Shown here: positions 1 to 7,465 of the stretch, piece after piece
How positions within the stretch are numbered: the first letter of the stretch is position 1
Layout of the letters: every line of letters starts with the position of its first letter
NCBI GenBank assembly: GCA_009746045.1
Contig: RPFO01001763.1
Span: 17,501 to 37,500, forward strand
Reading direction: 5' to 3'
From: Mesostigma viride
Taxonomy: Eukaryota; Streptophyta; Mesostigmatophyceae; Mesostigmatales; Mesostigmataceae
DNA length: 20,000 nucleotides
Notes under the pieces: generated by a model
What the model saw: only the letters and a program-made list of their open reading frames with translations
Told to the model about the DNA's origin: nothing
The model's database searches: none
Program-made: the position numbers and the translations under genes

Positions 1-473
1 GCCCCTTGGCACAAGCTCTACTGAACAGGTCGTGGACCGGCTGGATCGCGTAGTATCTCCGCACATCTGAACCCTGTGATGCCAGATCTCCTTTGCGGCC
101 GTTCCGAGCTTGGCACTGGATTCGTTGTCCACATCGTCGCGTCGCTGCAGCAACACGATGTTTTCTGGCAAACGCGGGCTTTTGGTTCCCGCTGCACATT
201 TGAAAGTGCCGTCCTCCGGATTTTTGCCTTTGCACCGTGTGCAGTTCTTGGACGTTTGGAATCACGGCATGGCTAACGTAATGACTGACTTAAGCTAGAC
301 CTTTTCTTCAGTGGTTTTCCATTTGCGGGTATTTCCTCGTAAATGCTGGGAGAGCGATCGCAGCAATGGTGCTCACCACTACACACTCCCGGCCAGTTGG
401 GCTCGAAACACACGCCCTGATCAAGCAAGCTGTTTCCGGCCCCACCGTCTAGGTCATCTAGTCGCTCTACACG
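1..473. other. no assignable gene; open frame on minus strand
   Basis: I see no gene here that I can name. A minus-strand frame open from about 659 down to 273 runs out of the diverged repeat at 474-643. Its downstream part is protein-like, with several cysteines and an acidic stretch (DDLDGGAGN), but it matches no family I recognise. It could be the remains of an exon or of a mobile-element protein. Confidence 0.3.
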
Positions 474-643
474 TAAGCCAGCCATAATTTCAATGCACAA
501 GGCTCCACATTTCCATGATCTCCATTCATATTCATCATCCTGAACGACTCGAAAACGCGGACAAGATGATAACGGCAAGCTCGAGCTACCATGTTCCGGA
601 TTCTCCCGATTTCCGTCTGGCCTGCGCTGGTTGTCTCCTTGAT
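474..643 (-). repeat. dispersed repeat copy A (uninterrupted relative of the LINE target)
   Basis: Read on the minus strand, this stretch aligns almost throughout with 7129-7272 continued at 9286-9295 on the plus strand. They share the start ATCAAGGAGACAACCAGCG, a long middle ending in CAGGATGATGAATATGAATG, and the end ATTGAAATTATGGCTGGC. Relative to copy B, copy A has two 3-nt insertions and one of about 10 nt. The bases ATAATTTCAAT at 484-494 are the unfilled target site of the LINE at 7273-9274. Two frames stay open across the copy, and two of the three indels keep frame, so it may derive from coding sequence. I do not recognise the product. Confidence 0.75.
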
Positions 644-683
644 ATTTTATACTGTACATATTTTATAGATGTGGCTGGCGACA

Positions 684-850
684 CCCCCGCCCCCCCCCTT
701 TTTCAGGGGGGGGGGGGCTGCATCCAAAAACCCCTAAAACTCCCCCCCCCTCATTTTCTGTGTGGGTGGGTGGGGGGGGGGGCGACCCTTTACCCCCCGC
801 CCCCCCAGTTTTGGGGGTGGGGGTGGGGGTGGGTCTACCCCCCCCCCCCC
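684..850. repeat. G/C homopolymer block
   Basis: Runs of about 8-14 C alternate with runs of about 8-14 G. Examples are the C run near 689, the G run near 706, the G run near 774 and the C run near 838. A (GGGGGT)n stretch lies near 815-830. Opposing C and G runs could pair into hairpins and the G runs could form quadruplexes. Overlapping long frames here on both strands are products of low complexity, not genes. Homopolymer lengths may also contain sequencing error. Confidence 0.8.
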
Positions 851-883
851 TGTATACACTAGCTCCGGGAGTGTCGCGGACAG

Positions 884-1198
884 TTTGTGAGCTCACGCTC
901 GTTCTATCTATGACCTGCGGAAGTCTCAAAGGGGGAGGGGAGGCCGCAGTAGACAGGTCTGACTTGGTAGCCAGTACTAGGGGGGGGGGTACGGTGATGT
1001 GGGGGGGGGGTACCGGGGACGGTACTGCGGACCGGGTCCAATTTGTTTTGTGGACCGGGGGCAGTCCTGTGGACCGGGGGCGGCGCGGCGCCACTGGCCT
1101 GTTGGTCAGTGGGCTGGCGTCCGCCACCCCACCTACGACTAGGTAGACGGTGGATACTTAGGGTTGTGGCGGGGCAACAACCACTCCTCTTTGCAGCT
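884..1198 (+). repeat. 315-bp duplicated block, copy R1 (intron-like, candidate introner)
   Basis: I see no difference between this block and 2351-2665 (constant offset 1467). Identity begins 3 nt before a consensus donor, TTT|GTGAGC (GT at 887), and ends 2 nt after a good acceptor, ACTCCTCTTTGCAG|CT (AG at 1195-1196). The repeated unit is thus nearly exactly a 310-nt GT...AG intron. The donor hexamer GTGAGC is also used by the GT29 intron and by intron 2 of the QWRF gene in this window. Inside are two G runs of about ten (near 980 and 1001) and a repeated TGTGGACCGGGGGC motif. Known biology: introners are repeated sequences that act as new spliceosomal introns in several algae. That this block is spliced is my inference. 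Confidence 0.85.
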
Positions 1199-2143
1199 GT
1201 GTCGACGGCCCACTGACGGCGTGTGTGCACTGCTATGGCGGTGCCGAATGTAAATCACAGCTACCGGCCTCCGAATCATCATTCGGGGGCCTGGATAATT
1301 TAAGGTTATGACGGCTGCGCGACGGGGGTCGGCAGCACCCCAAGAAACTGCCATTCGAAGTGCGGGCGGTAGCTGCCAGTGCCAGATTGTTTTATTTTTG
1401 CCCGCCCGTTGTACTCGCCACCCCGAGCTCGCGGGAGGGGTCTGGATAGACGCGGGAGTGACTCTTGATCGGACAACTAAGGCGGGGCAATAGTGGTGCT
1501 CGGGTGGTAACAGCTACAGGCGGAGGGGAATTACGTCCCAGGCAAGTTTCGTTGTGGATCACGTGCGCTGGGCCTGGCTAATGAATATCGTCAAGAATAG
1601 TGCATGAGCGCGCTATACGAGCATGGGAAGAAGGGGGAATCGAGCCCCCAGGCCAGCGCAGGAGCGGGAGGCTGCAGCCCCAGCGCCAGGGGGGGCAGCA
1701 TCCTAAACAGCCTAACATTTCTTCGTATTAAGTGAGGCGACAGCGGCCGGCGGCCAGGGCGGAATGGCGGGGTCGTTGCCGCGTAATTTAAGCGGGGACG
1801 AGTTGTTGGGACTGGCGGTGCACAGCGGGGAAGGGGAAGGATGTTAGGGCGGGGCGATAGCGGATCCCAGACGCAGCTGCGTCATTGGGGTGCCGGGGGT
1901 GCTATGCCTGTGAAGAAAGGTGTACAAAGAATCGCCGAACCCGCAGGGGCGGCTGCCGAGGGCAGTGCCCACATGGGTGAGAACCCCCCCATAGTGGGGG
2001 GTCCCTACGGGGATACGATTGGCTTCCCTCTTGTATTGCCGCCTGGTTTAATGGAAGCACTGGTAGCGGCAGGGGACAAGGGGGGCGACGAGAAGTCTGG
2101 GCCATACGACAGCTTGCGGCCAAGTGGCCAGGTAGTGGGTGCG
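1199..2143 (+). other. GC-rich stretch without a secure gene
   Basis: The longest frame is 1841-2230 (+, 129 codons), with an Ala/Gly/Pro-rich composition and a downstream part reading PGPYDWYDVSAPVVW. A shorter one is 1308-1493 (+). Neither resembles a family I know, and both could be shadows in GC-rich DNA. The end of the 129-codon frame runs into the duplicated block S1, which suggests it is exonic at most in part. I see no RNA gene or transposon end. Confidence 0.3.
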
Positions 2144-2350
2144 GGATGTTACAAAGCCCAGGTCCTCTTGACTGGCCCAGGTCCTTATGACTGGTATGAT
2201 GTTTCGGCCCCTGTTGTGTGGCCTAGTTAGCTTAGAAACTGCAGATTCTTAGGTTAGCTAATGGCTTGGACGTGTGCCTAACACGCATTTGTAATAAACA
2301 TGTTTCTCTGGCAGCCCCTCACTCCAATGGAACTAAAGCAGCAATTGGAT
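2144..2350 (+). repeat. 207-bp duplicated block, copy S1
   Basis: Identical as far as I can read to 2693-2899 (offset 549). It ends in an acceptor-like TTTCTCTGGCAG followed by an open stretch encoding PLTPMELKQQLD. Copy S1 then runs directly into block R2 after the GGAT, whereas S2 continues into a longer frame. S1 + R2 + 27 bp forms one 549-bp period, so the layout is a partial tandem duplication with R2 lying between the two S copies. Confidence 0.85.
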
Positions 2351-2665
2351 TTTGTGAGCTCACGCTCGTTCTATCTATGACCTGCGGAAGTCTCAAAGGG
2401 GGAGGGGAGGCCGCAGTAGACAGGTCTGACTTGGTAGCCAGTACTAGGGGGGGGGGTACGGTGATGTGGGGGGGGGGTACCGGGGACGGTACTGCGGACC
2501 GGGTCCAATTTGTTTTGTGGACCGGGGGCAGTCCTGTGGACCGGGGGCGGCGCGGCGCCACTGGCCTGTTGGTCAGTGGGCTGGCGTCCGCCACCCCACC
2601 TACGACTAGGTAGACGGTGGATACTTAGGGTTGTGGCGGGGCAACAACCACTCCTCTTTGCAGCT
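2351..2665 (+). repeat. 315-bp duplicated block, copy R2 (intron-like)
   Basis: Second copy of the block at 884-1198. Donor GT is at 2354-2355 and acceptor AG at 2662-2663. Upstream it abuts block S1, so the open stretch PLTPMELKQQLD would be followed by a spliceable GTGAGC. Downstream come 27 bp (2666-2692) containing CCCACCCACCCACCC, then block S2. The apparent lack of substitutions from R1 implies a recent event, gene conversion, or an assembly duplication. Confidence 0.85.
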
Positions 2666-2692
2666 CCCACCCACCCACCCTTGCTGCCATGA

Positions 2693-2899
2693 GGATGTTA
2701 CAAAGCCCAGGTCCTCTTGACTGGCCCAGGTCCTTATGACTGGTATGATGTTTCGGCCCCTGTTGTGTGGCCTAGTTAGCTTAGAAACTGCAGATTCTTA
2801 GGTTAGCTAATGGCTTGGACGTGTGCCTAACACGCATTTGTAATAAACATGTTTCTCTGGCAGCCCCTCACTCCAATGGAACTAAAGCAGCAATTGGAT
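2693..2899 (+). repeat. 207-bp duplicated block, copy S2
   Basis: Second copy of 2144-2350. This copy appears to be the intact context, because the frame after its acceptor-like CTGGCAG (ending about 2863) continues beyond the duplicated part to a stop at 3175. S1 is cut off by R2. Confidence 0.85.
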
Positions 2900-3175
2900 C
2901 CAGTTATGTCTGTCGGACGTTGGTCCATGCAGGTTGGTCACTTGAAAGAAGTAAAATATAGCGGACCAAGCACGAACGAAGATAAATTATTTTTTTTACA
3001 TAGCCACACTGCATGGTCGGGTACGTTGGAACTTGGAACCTGTTGCAACGTACGTTTGTACTTTGCGAACGAAGGGATTCGCATGGAGTCAGACTTTAGG
3101 CCCGCGAGTGTTTGGCTTCAGGAGACCTTTTCTTACGTGACAAAAGAGCGGCACATACTACTGCGTGAAGCATAG
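2849..3175 (+). CDS. hypothetical protein or exon fragment
   Basis: A 108-codon frame from an ATG at 2849, or an exon starting at about 2864 after the acceptor-like TTTCTCTGGCAG. The peptide is not low-complexity and looks protein-like (FFLHSHTAWSGTLELG near residue 48, a Cys pair CCNVRL, and an acidic/basic C-terminus), but I do not recognise a family. Its first 17 codons lie in duplicated block S2. It could be the last exon of an upstream gene broken up by the duplications, or chance. The 340 bp between its stop and the GT29 start show no other gene. Confidence 0.25.
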   Translation: MFLWQPLTPMELKQQLDPVMSVGRWSMQVGHLKEVKYSGPSTNEDKLFFLHSHTAWSGTLELGTCCNVRLYFANEGIRMESDFRPASVWLQETFSYVTKERHILLREA

Positions 3176-3515
3176 CCATGCAGATGATACTCTCTTTGAA
3201 TCGCTCTTTCGGCCTTCCCCTCCAAATATGTGGCAAGCAGCTTCGAGAACCCACCATCTCTGGCTCCATCAGGCAGCATGCTCGGTGATGCGGTGACACC
3301 AGACGTTGACTTCAGGAACAGGCTGGATTTTAGTGGAGAAGGATAATCGTACTGTATATGCAGCAGAGCTACTAGCGCAGCTGCACTATTCCCCTCTATC
3401 GTGGTTGGTGGAGCGGCCCGGATTAGCGAATTGCGCTGTAGTTGGCACATGCGCGTAGTTCAATATTGAGCATTATTCCCGATTGACAGCGTGCGTGCCG
3501 GCAGGCCGCGATGAC

Positions 3516-6500
3516 ATGTCGCTATTCAAGGCTTGCCAGGGTAAGCAATTTCTTGGCAGGCGCGTCAGGAGGAGCGGAAGGCGTGCATATGCCTTGATCG
3601 CTTATCTCGCCCTGTTCAGCAGTTGGTTTGTCGCCTACGCGGGCGCAGTTCCCGCTCGTCGTTCGCCAAGGAATGCTGACGGGAAGGATACTCTAAACAG
3701 GCTTGAGGCATGCGCACGACGACCCTTCCTCCACGAATTCAGGAAGCATGGTCGCAGCGTGCTGCTGGTCGGTTGCTCAGGGATGCTTCTGGACGAGAAA
3801 CTGTACCCTGGCGGGTTGGGCAAGCAGATCGATTCCTTTGACATCATCGTGCGCTTCAACAGCTGTGAGGTCAAGGGCTACGAGAAATACGTAGGTGAGC
3901 AGCCCATATGCGAGTGCACCCCGCTGGGAAGGCCTTTCCTTGCCTGTTCCTGCTTGTGCTTTGGGAACTGCGGCCCATACTGTTTCCTGTTGGTATTTTG
4001 GGTATGTATAACTTGTACGAACTGGTTTTTCGTAGTATTGGCCAGTTATCACTATCTGCTTGTTCCTGTTTTGTGCTATGACTTCCTTGCCTGTCACATA
4101 ACCGAAACTCATATGATTTTTTATGAATGTATATAAGTTGATCAGCTTATAAAAGTCATAATAGCTGTTAATTATCAGATAAGATAAAGGTATACGTTTG
4201 CATAAGAAGACGATGTAACAGGAGGTTTGAAGCCTGCACATGTGGTACCAAGTAATTATATATTTAAATAGATAATGAAGGCACCGTCTGCCCTCATAGA
4301 CAACAAGAATGAGGGAGGGCGTTCCCTTTGCTTCTCTCACTACTAGGAGGCAGGCCACTTCGTGTTCTCCCTCTCCCTACCGACCCACCCACCCAGCCAC
4401 CCACCCACCCACCCACCCAGCCACCCACGCACCCACCCACCCACCCACCCACCCACCCACCCACCCACCCACCCACCCACCCACCCACCCACCCACCCAC
4501 CCACCCACCCACCCACCCACCCACCCACCCACCCACCCACCCACCCACCCACCCACCCACCCACCCACCCACCCACCCACCCACCCACCCACCCACCCAC
4601 CCACCCACCCACCCACCCACCCACCACCCACCCACCCACCCACCCACCCACCCACCCACCCACCCACCCACCCACCCACCCACCCACCCACCCACCCACC
4701 CACCCACCCCCACCCACTCACTCACTCACTCACTCACTCACTCACTCACTCACTCACTCACTCACTCACTCACTCACTCACTCACTCACTCACTCACTCA
4801 CTCACTCACTCACTCACTCACTCACTCACTCACTCACTCACTCACTCACTCACTCACTCACTCACTCACTCACTCACTCACTCACTCACTCACTCACTCA
4901 CTCACTCACTCACTCACTCACTCACTCACTCACTCACTCACTCACTCACTCACTCACGCCCCCCCGCCCCCCTCCCTCCCTCCCTCCCTCCCTCCCTCCC
5001 TCCCTCCCTCCCTCCCTCCCTCCCTCCCTCCCTCCCTCCCTCCCTCCCTCCCTCCCTCCCTCCCTCCCTCCCTCCCTCCCTCCCTCCCTCCCTCCCTCCC
5101 TCCCTCCCTCCCTCCCTCCCTCCCTCCCTCCCTCCCTCCCTCCCTCCCTCCCTCCCTCCCTCCCTCCCTCCCTTCTCCCTTCTTCCTCTAATGAAGGGAA
5201 AAGGCTAAGGGCACAAGGGCCAAGGGAAGTAAAGGACTAAGTACATGCATGCATGCATGCACAAACACACGCACACACAGAGAGACAGAGAGACAGAGAG
5301 AGGGGGAGGGAGGGAAGGAGAGCAGGAGAGGGGGGGGAAAGGGAGGGAGGGAGGGAGGGAGGGAGGGAGGGAGGGAGGGAGGGAGGGAGGGAGGGAGGGA
5401 GGGAGGGAGGGAGGGAGGGAGGGAGGGAGGGAGGGAGGGAGGGAGGGAGGGAGGGAGGGAGGGAGGGAGGGAGGGAGGGAGGGAGGGAGGGAGGGAGGGA
5501 GGGAGGGAGGGAGGGAGGGAGGGAGGGAGGGAGGGAGGAGGGAGGGAGGGAGGGAGGGAGGGAGGGAGGGAGGGAGGGAGGGAGGGAGGAGGGAGGGGGG
5601 GGGGGGAGGGAGGGAGGGAGGGAGGGAGGGAGGGAGGGAGGGAGGGAGGGAGGGAGGGAGGGAGGGAGGGAGGGAGGGAGGGAGGGAGGGAGGGAGGGAG
5701 GGAGGGAGGGAGGGAGGGAGGGAGGGAGGGAGGGAGGGAGGGAGGGAGGGAGGGAGGGAGGGAGGGAGGGAGGGAGGGAGGGAGGGAGGGAGGGAGGGGG
5801 GACGAGAGAATGTAAGAAGTAAACGTCTGACAATAATGCTAAGGAGGCTGGCATCTTCAAATGTGAAGGGTGGAATTTCAAGGTTGGCTTTCAAGTCCGT
5901 TTCCTCTTGGTTTTATCGTTTCATCCCATTCTGCTCTCCAAAGTCTCAAGCTAATCCCCACCCGTCAGCGCGTGGGCATGGAGAATTTCATCCATGCAAC
6001 CCTGGCAGGCACTCGCACCACGGCCATCGTGATGGGCACCGTCTGGACACTCTGTGGCAGATACGACGACAAGGGCAACGTGGTTCGTCCCATGAACCCC
6101 GAACATGGCGCGCGCTGCACGCAGCGACATGTGGACGAGTGGTGGGGCCGCTTCGCGCCGTACAACCAGACCGTCGATGACCTGAACGACGTCCTGTTGG
6201 TAACAGATGCGAGTAACTTCAAACGGTTCGTGCTGCCATTTATGCCCCCCCAGGTGGCCGTTGAGGACCTTACCGTCCCAAATAAGGCGTGCTTTTTGAA
6301 AGAGACTGACTATGAGGTCTGGCGGGGCCACCATGCGCCACCTGGCAAGAAACCTGCGCCGTTAGCCTACGTGGGCCGTCAGTTGCGCACGGGAGCTCGC
6401 TTCCTCATGCTTTTGCTTATTGCTGGCATCGAGCCCACCCTTGTCGGATTCGACCCGGTGGCCAACGGGACGTACCTTGCTCACTACGCGGAGGTGGTGG

Positions 6501-6634
6501 TGACGGCCAATCGGACGCTCACGCCCTACTTTACACAGATGCACAATGTGCTGGGTGAGCTGGAGCTCTTTCAACAGCTTGTCGACGAGGGTCGTGTGAA
6601 GCTGTTGACGCCAGACCCACACTTCAATGAGTAA
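3516..6634 (+). CDS. GT29 sialyltransferase-like glycosyltransferase (2 exons)
   Basis: Exons are 3516-3894 and 6009-6634. Donor TAG|GTGAGC and acceptor CCCTGGCAG|GC split a Gly codon (phase 1). The joined frame is 1005 nt, 334 residues, a normal GT29 length. It reads as a Golgi type II protein: a short basic tail (RRVRRSGRR, residues 15-23), one membrane segment (about 24-45), then a lumenal domain. Sialylmotif L spans about 81-127 (SVLLVGCSG, GLGKQIDSFDIIVRFN) and runs across the splice junction into YVGTRTT, as in the family. Motif S is about 249-275 (RTGARFLMLLLIAGIEPTL), motif III is H285-Y-A-E288 and motif VS is H305 with E310. Potential N-glycosylation sites are N179, N279 and N294. 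Family knowledge: GT29 enzymes transfer sialic acid from CMP donors in animals, while plant relatives are tied to Kdo/Dha-type sugars in pectin. The substrate here is unknown. I chose the ATG at 3516 because it sits just before the basic tail and no ATG precedes it in frame after the previous stop. Confidence 0.88.
4383..4715 (+). repeat. (CCCA)n microsatellite, intronic
   Basis: About 80 tandem CCCA units with a few CAGC/CACG variants at the left end and single-unit slips near 4624 and 4709. The minus strand is (TGGG)n, able to form G-quadruplexes. The long His/Pro/Thr frames translated from it are not genes. Confidence 0.95.
4716..4957 (+). repeat. (CTCA)n microsatellite, intronic
   Basis: About 60 nearly perfect CTCA units directly joined to the (CCCA)n tract, consistent with one array whose unit changed by a C-to-T substitution and then spread. 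Confidence 0.95.
4970..5173 (+). repeat. (CCCT)n microsatellite, intronic
   Basis: About 51 CCCT units. They are complementary to the (GGGA)n array starting 168 bp downstream, so this is the left arm of a possible long hairpin. Confidence 0.95.
5244..5262 (+). repeat. (CATG)n short array
   Basis: Four to five CATG/GCAT units, then CA-rich and GA-rich dinucleotide and hexanucleotide stretches to about 5320. It lies in the loop between the complementary (CCCT)n and (GGGA)n arrays. Confidence 0.85.
5341..5800 (+). repeat. (GGGA)n microsatellite, intronic
   Basis: About 460 bp of GGGA units with one-base slips near 5538 and 5589 and a run of about ten G near 5596. Any four adjacent units satisfy the G-quadruplex pattern on the RNA-sense strand of the GT29 gene. 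It is complementary to the (CCCT)n array at 4970-5173. Confidence 0.95.
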
Positions 6635-7128
6635 TGCTCGGTGCCGCTGTGTGAGCAAGCTGAGCTGCCATATGTCATTGAACACGCAGTCACGTGTCTA
6701 TCAATTAATTAATTCATTAATATCATTGAAAGAGAGTATGGTACCACACAATCTTCTAGCTATCATTTACATCCATTTGGATACCTATAATCAATATCCA
6801 TTCTGATGTCTGGGCGACTGATCGAGCTGTAACGTGGTACTAACACATGTTTTCCTATGGCAAAAGGTAGCATGTGATACCGGTCATGGCCGCGCAATCA
6901 GGGCCCTCCACCTTAGATTATGCGAGGCAATTATTAGAATCAGTTCAACTAGCATTCTATCTCTTTCCATCCACCACCCAGTCAGCCCCATTGTGAAGTG
7001 AGACAACTATGCTATGTCGCCGTTCTCTCTCCCTCCATGCAGGTCTTCCTGCAGACAGCCACGCGGCCTCCGCAATCTTCGCGCCTTTCCTCTCAGATGA
7101 CTACTATAGTCCTTACACAATATCCTAT
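6635..7128 (+). other. 3' flank of the GT29 gene
   Basis: AT-richer non-coding sequence. TGTAA at 6828-6832, 194 nt past the GT29 stop, fits the poly(A) signal used by many chlorophyte algae and is my best guess for the end of the transcript. An (AATT)n stretch lies near 6702-6720. Around 7040-7120 the sequence becomes GC-richer and has an open frame (85 codons, 7009-7266) that runs into the repeat; I do not recognise it. Confidence 0.45.
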
Positions 7129-7261
7129 ATCAAGGAGACAACCAGCGCAGGCCGGCCAGAAATCGGGAGAATCCGGACCATGGTAGCTCGAGCCTGCCGT
7201 TATCTTGTCCGTGTTGTCGAGTCGTTCAGGATGATGAATATGAATGGAGATGGAAATGTCC

Positions 7262-7272
7262 ATTGAAATTAT
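7262..7272 (+). repeat. target-site duplication, left copy
   Basis: ATTGAAATTAT, 11 bp, repeated exactly at 9275-9285 on the other side of the LINE and present once (reverse complement, 484-494) in copy A, which carries no insertion. Confidence 0.8.
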
Positions 7273-7300
7273 TCCTTCCTTCCTACTCAGAGCAACGAAA

Positions 7301-7351
7301 ATGGCTGACGGCGGTATGGCTGACGGCGGAGTTCAGATCTTTTGCGTCTGA
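7301..7351 (+). CDS. short upstream ORF in the LINE leader
   Basis: ATG at 7301 opens a 16-codon frame (MADGGMADGGVQIFCV) ending in TGA at 7349-7351. It is built from the 15-bp tandem repeat, so it holds two in-frame ATGs. It lies 114 nt upstream of the ORF1 start and could limit ORF1 translation by scanning ribosomes. Coding status is inference only. Confidence 0.3.
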   Translation: MADGGMADGGVQIFCV

Positions 7352-7465
7352 GCCCCAAATTCGGTCAGACCACTTGCATTCGATGCGCCTTTCTAAGACG
7401 CACTTGCCAGTATAAACGGTTACGGCTGCCACGCAGTATAGACAAAGTTACGCACGTGACCAGCT

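Larger units (their letters stand above)
3895..6008 (+). other. intron of the GT29 gene, mostly microsatellite
   Basis: A 2114-nt intron. The first ~480 nt are AT-rich and unremarkable. The rest is a chain of four tetranucleotide arrays with a short (CATG)n/(CA)n/(GA)n link at 5244-5320, followed by ~200 nt of ordinary sequence to the acceptor. An alternative acceptor CCCGTCAG at 5960-5967 would insert residues before the TRTT part of motif L, so I prefer 6008. Confidence 0.85.

Noticed and set aside
663-1230. Three overlapping 108-154-codon frames on both strands
   Set aside because: They arise from G/C runs and the R1 block; none has domain-like sequence, and the same frames reappear in R2.
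3895-4136. Read-through of GT29 exon 1 to a stop at 4136 (217-codon frame)
   Set aside because: After GYEKYVG the sequence becomes Cys/Phe-rich and unlike GT29, while joining to 6009 restores the TRTT part of motif L and all downstream motifs.
4383-4715. Telomeric repeat
   Set aside because: The unit is CCCA/TGGG, not the CCCTAAA or CCCTAAAA of algae and plants, and it is internal to a gene.
4309-5208. Long plus-strand frames rich in HPPT, HSLT and SLPP repeats
   Set aside because: They are translations of (CCCA)n, (CTCA)n and (CCCT)n inside the GT29 intron; all three frames stay open because the unit has no stop.
5205-5894. Long SLPP or EGGR repeat proteins on either strand
   Set aside because: Translation of the (GGGA)n microsatellite; no non-repetitive domain.
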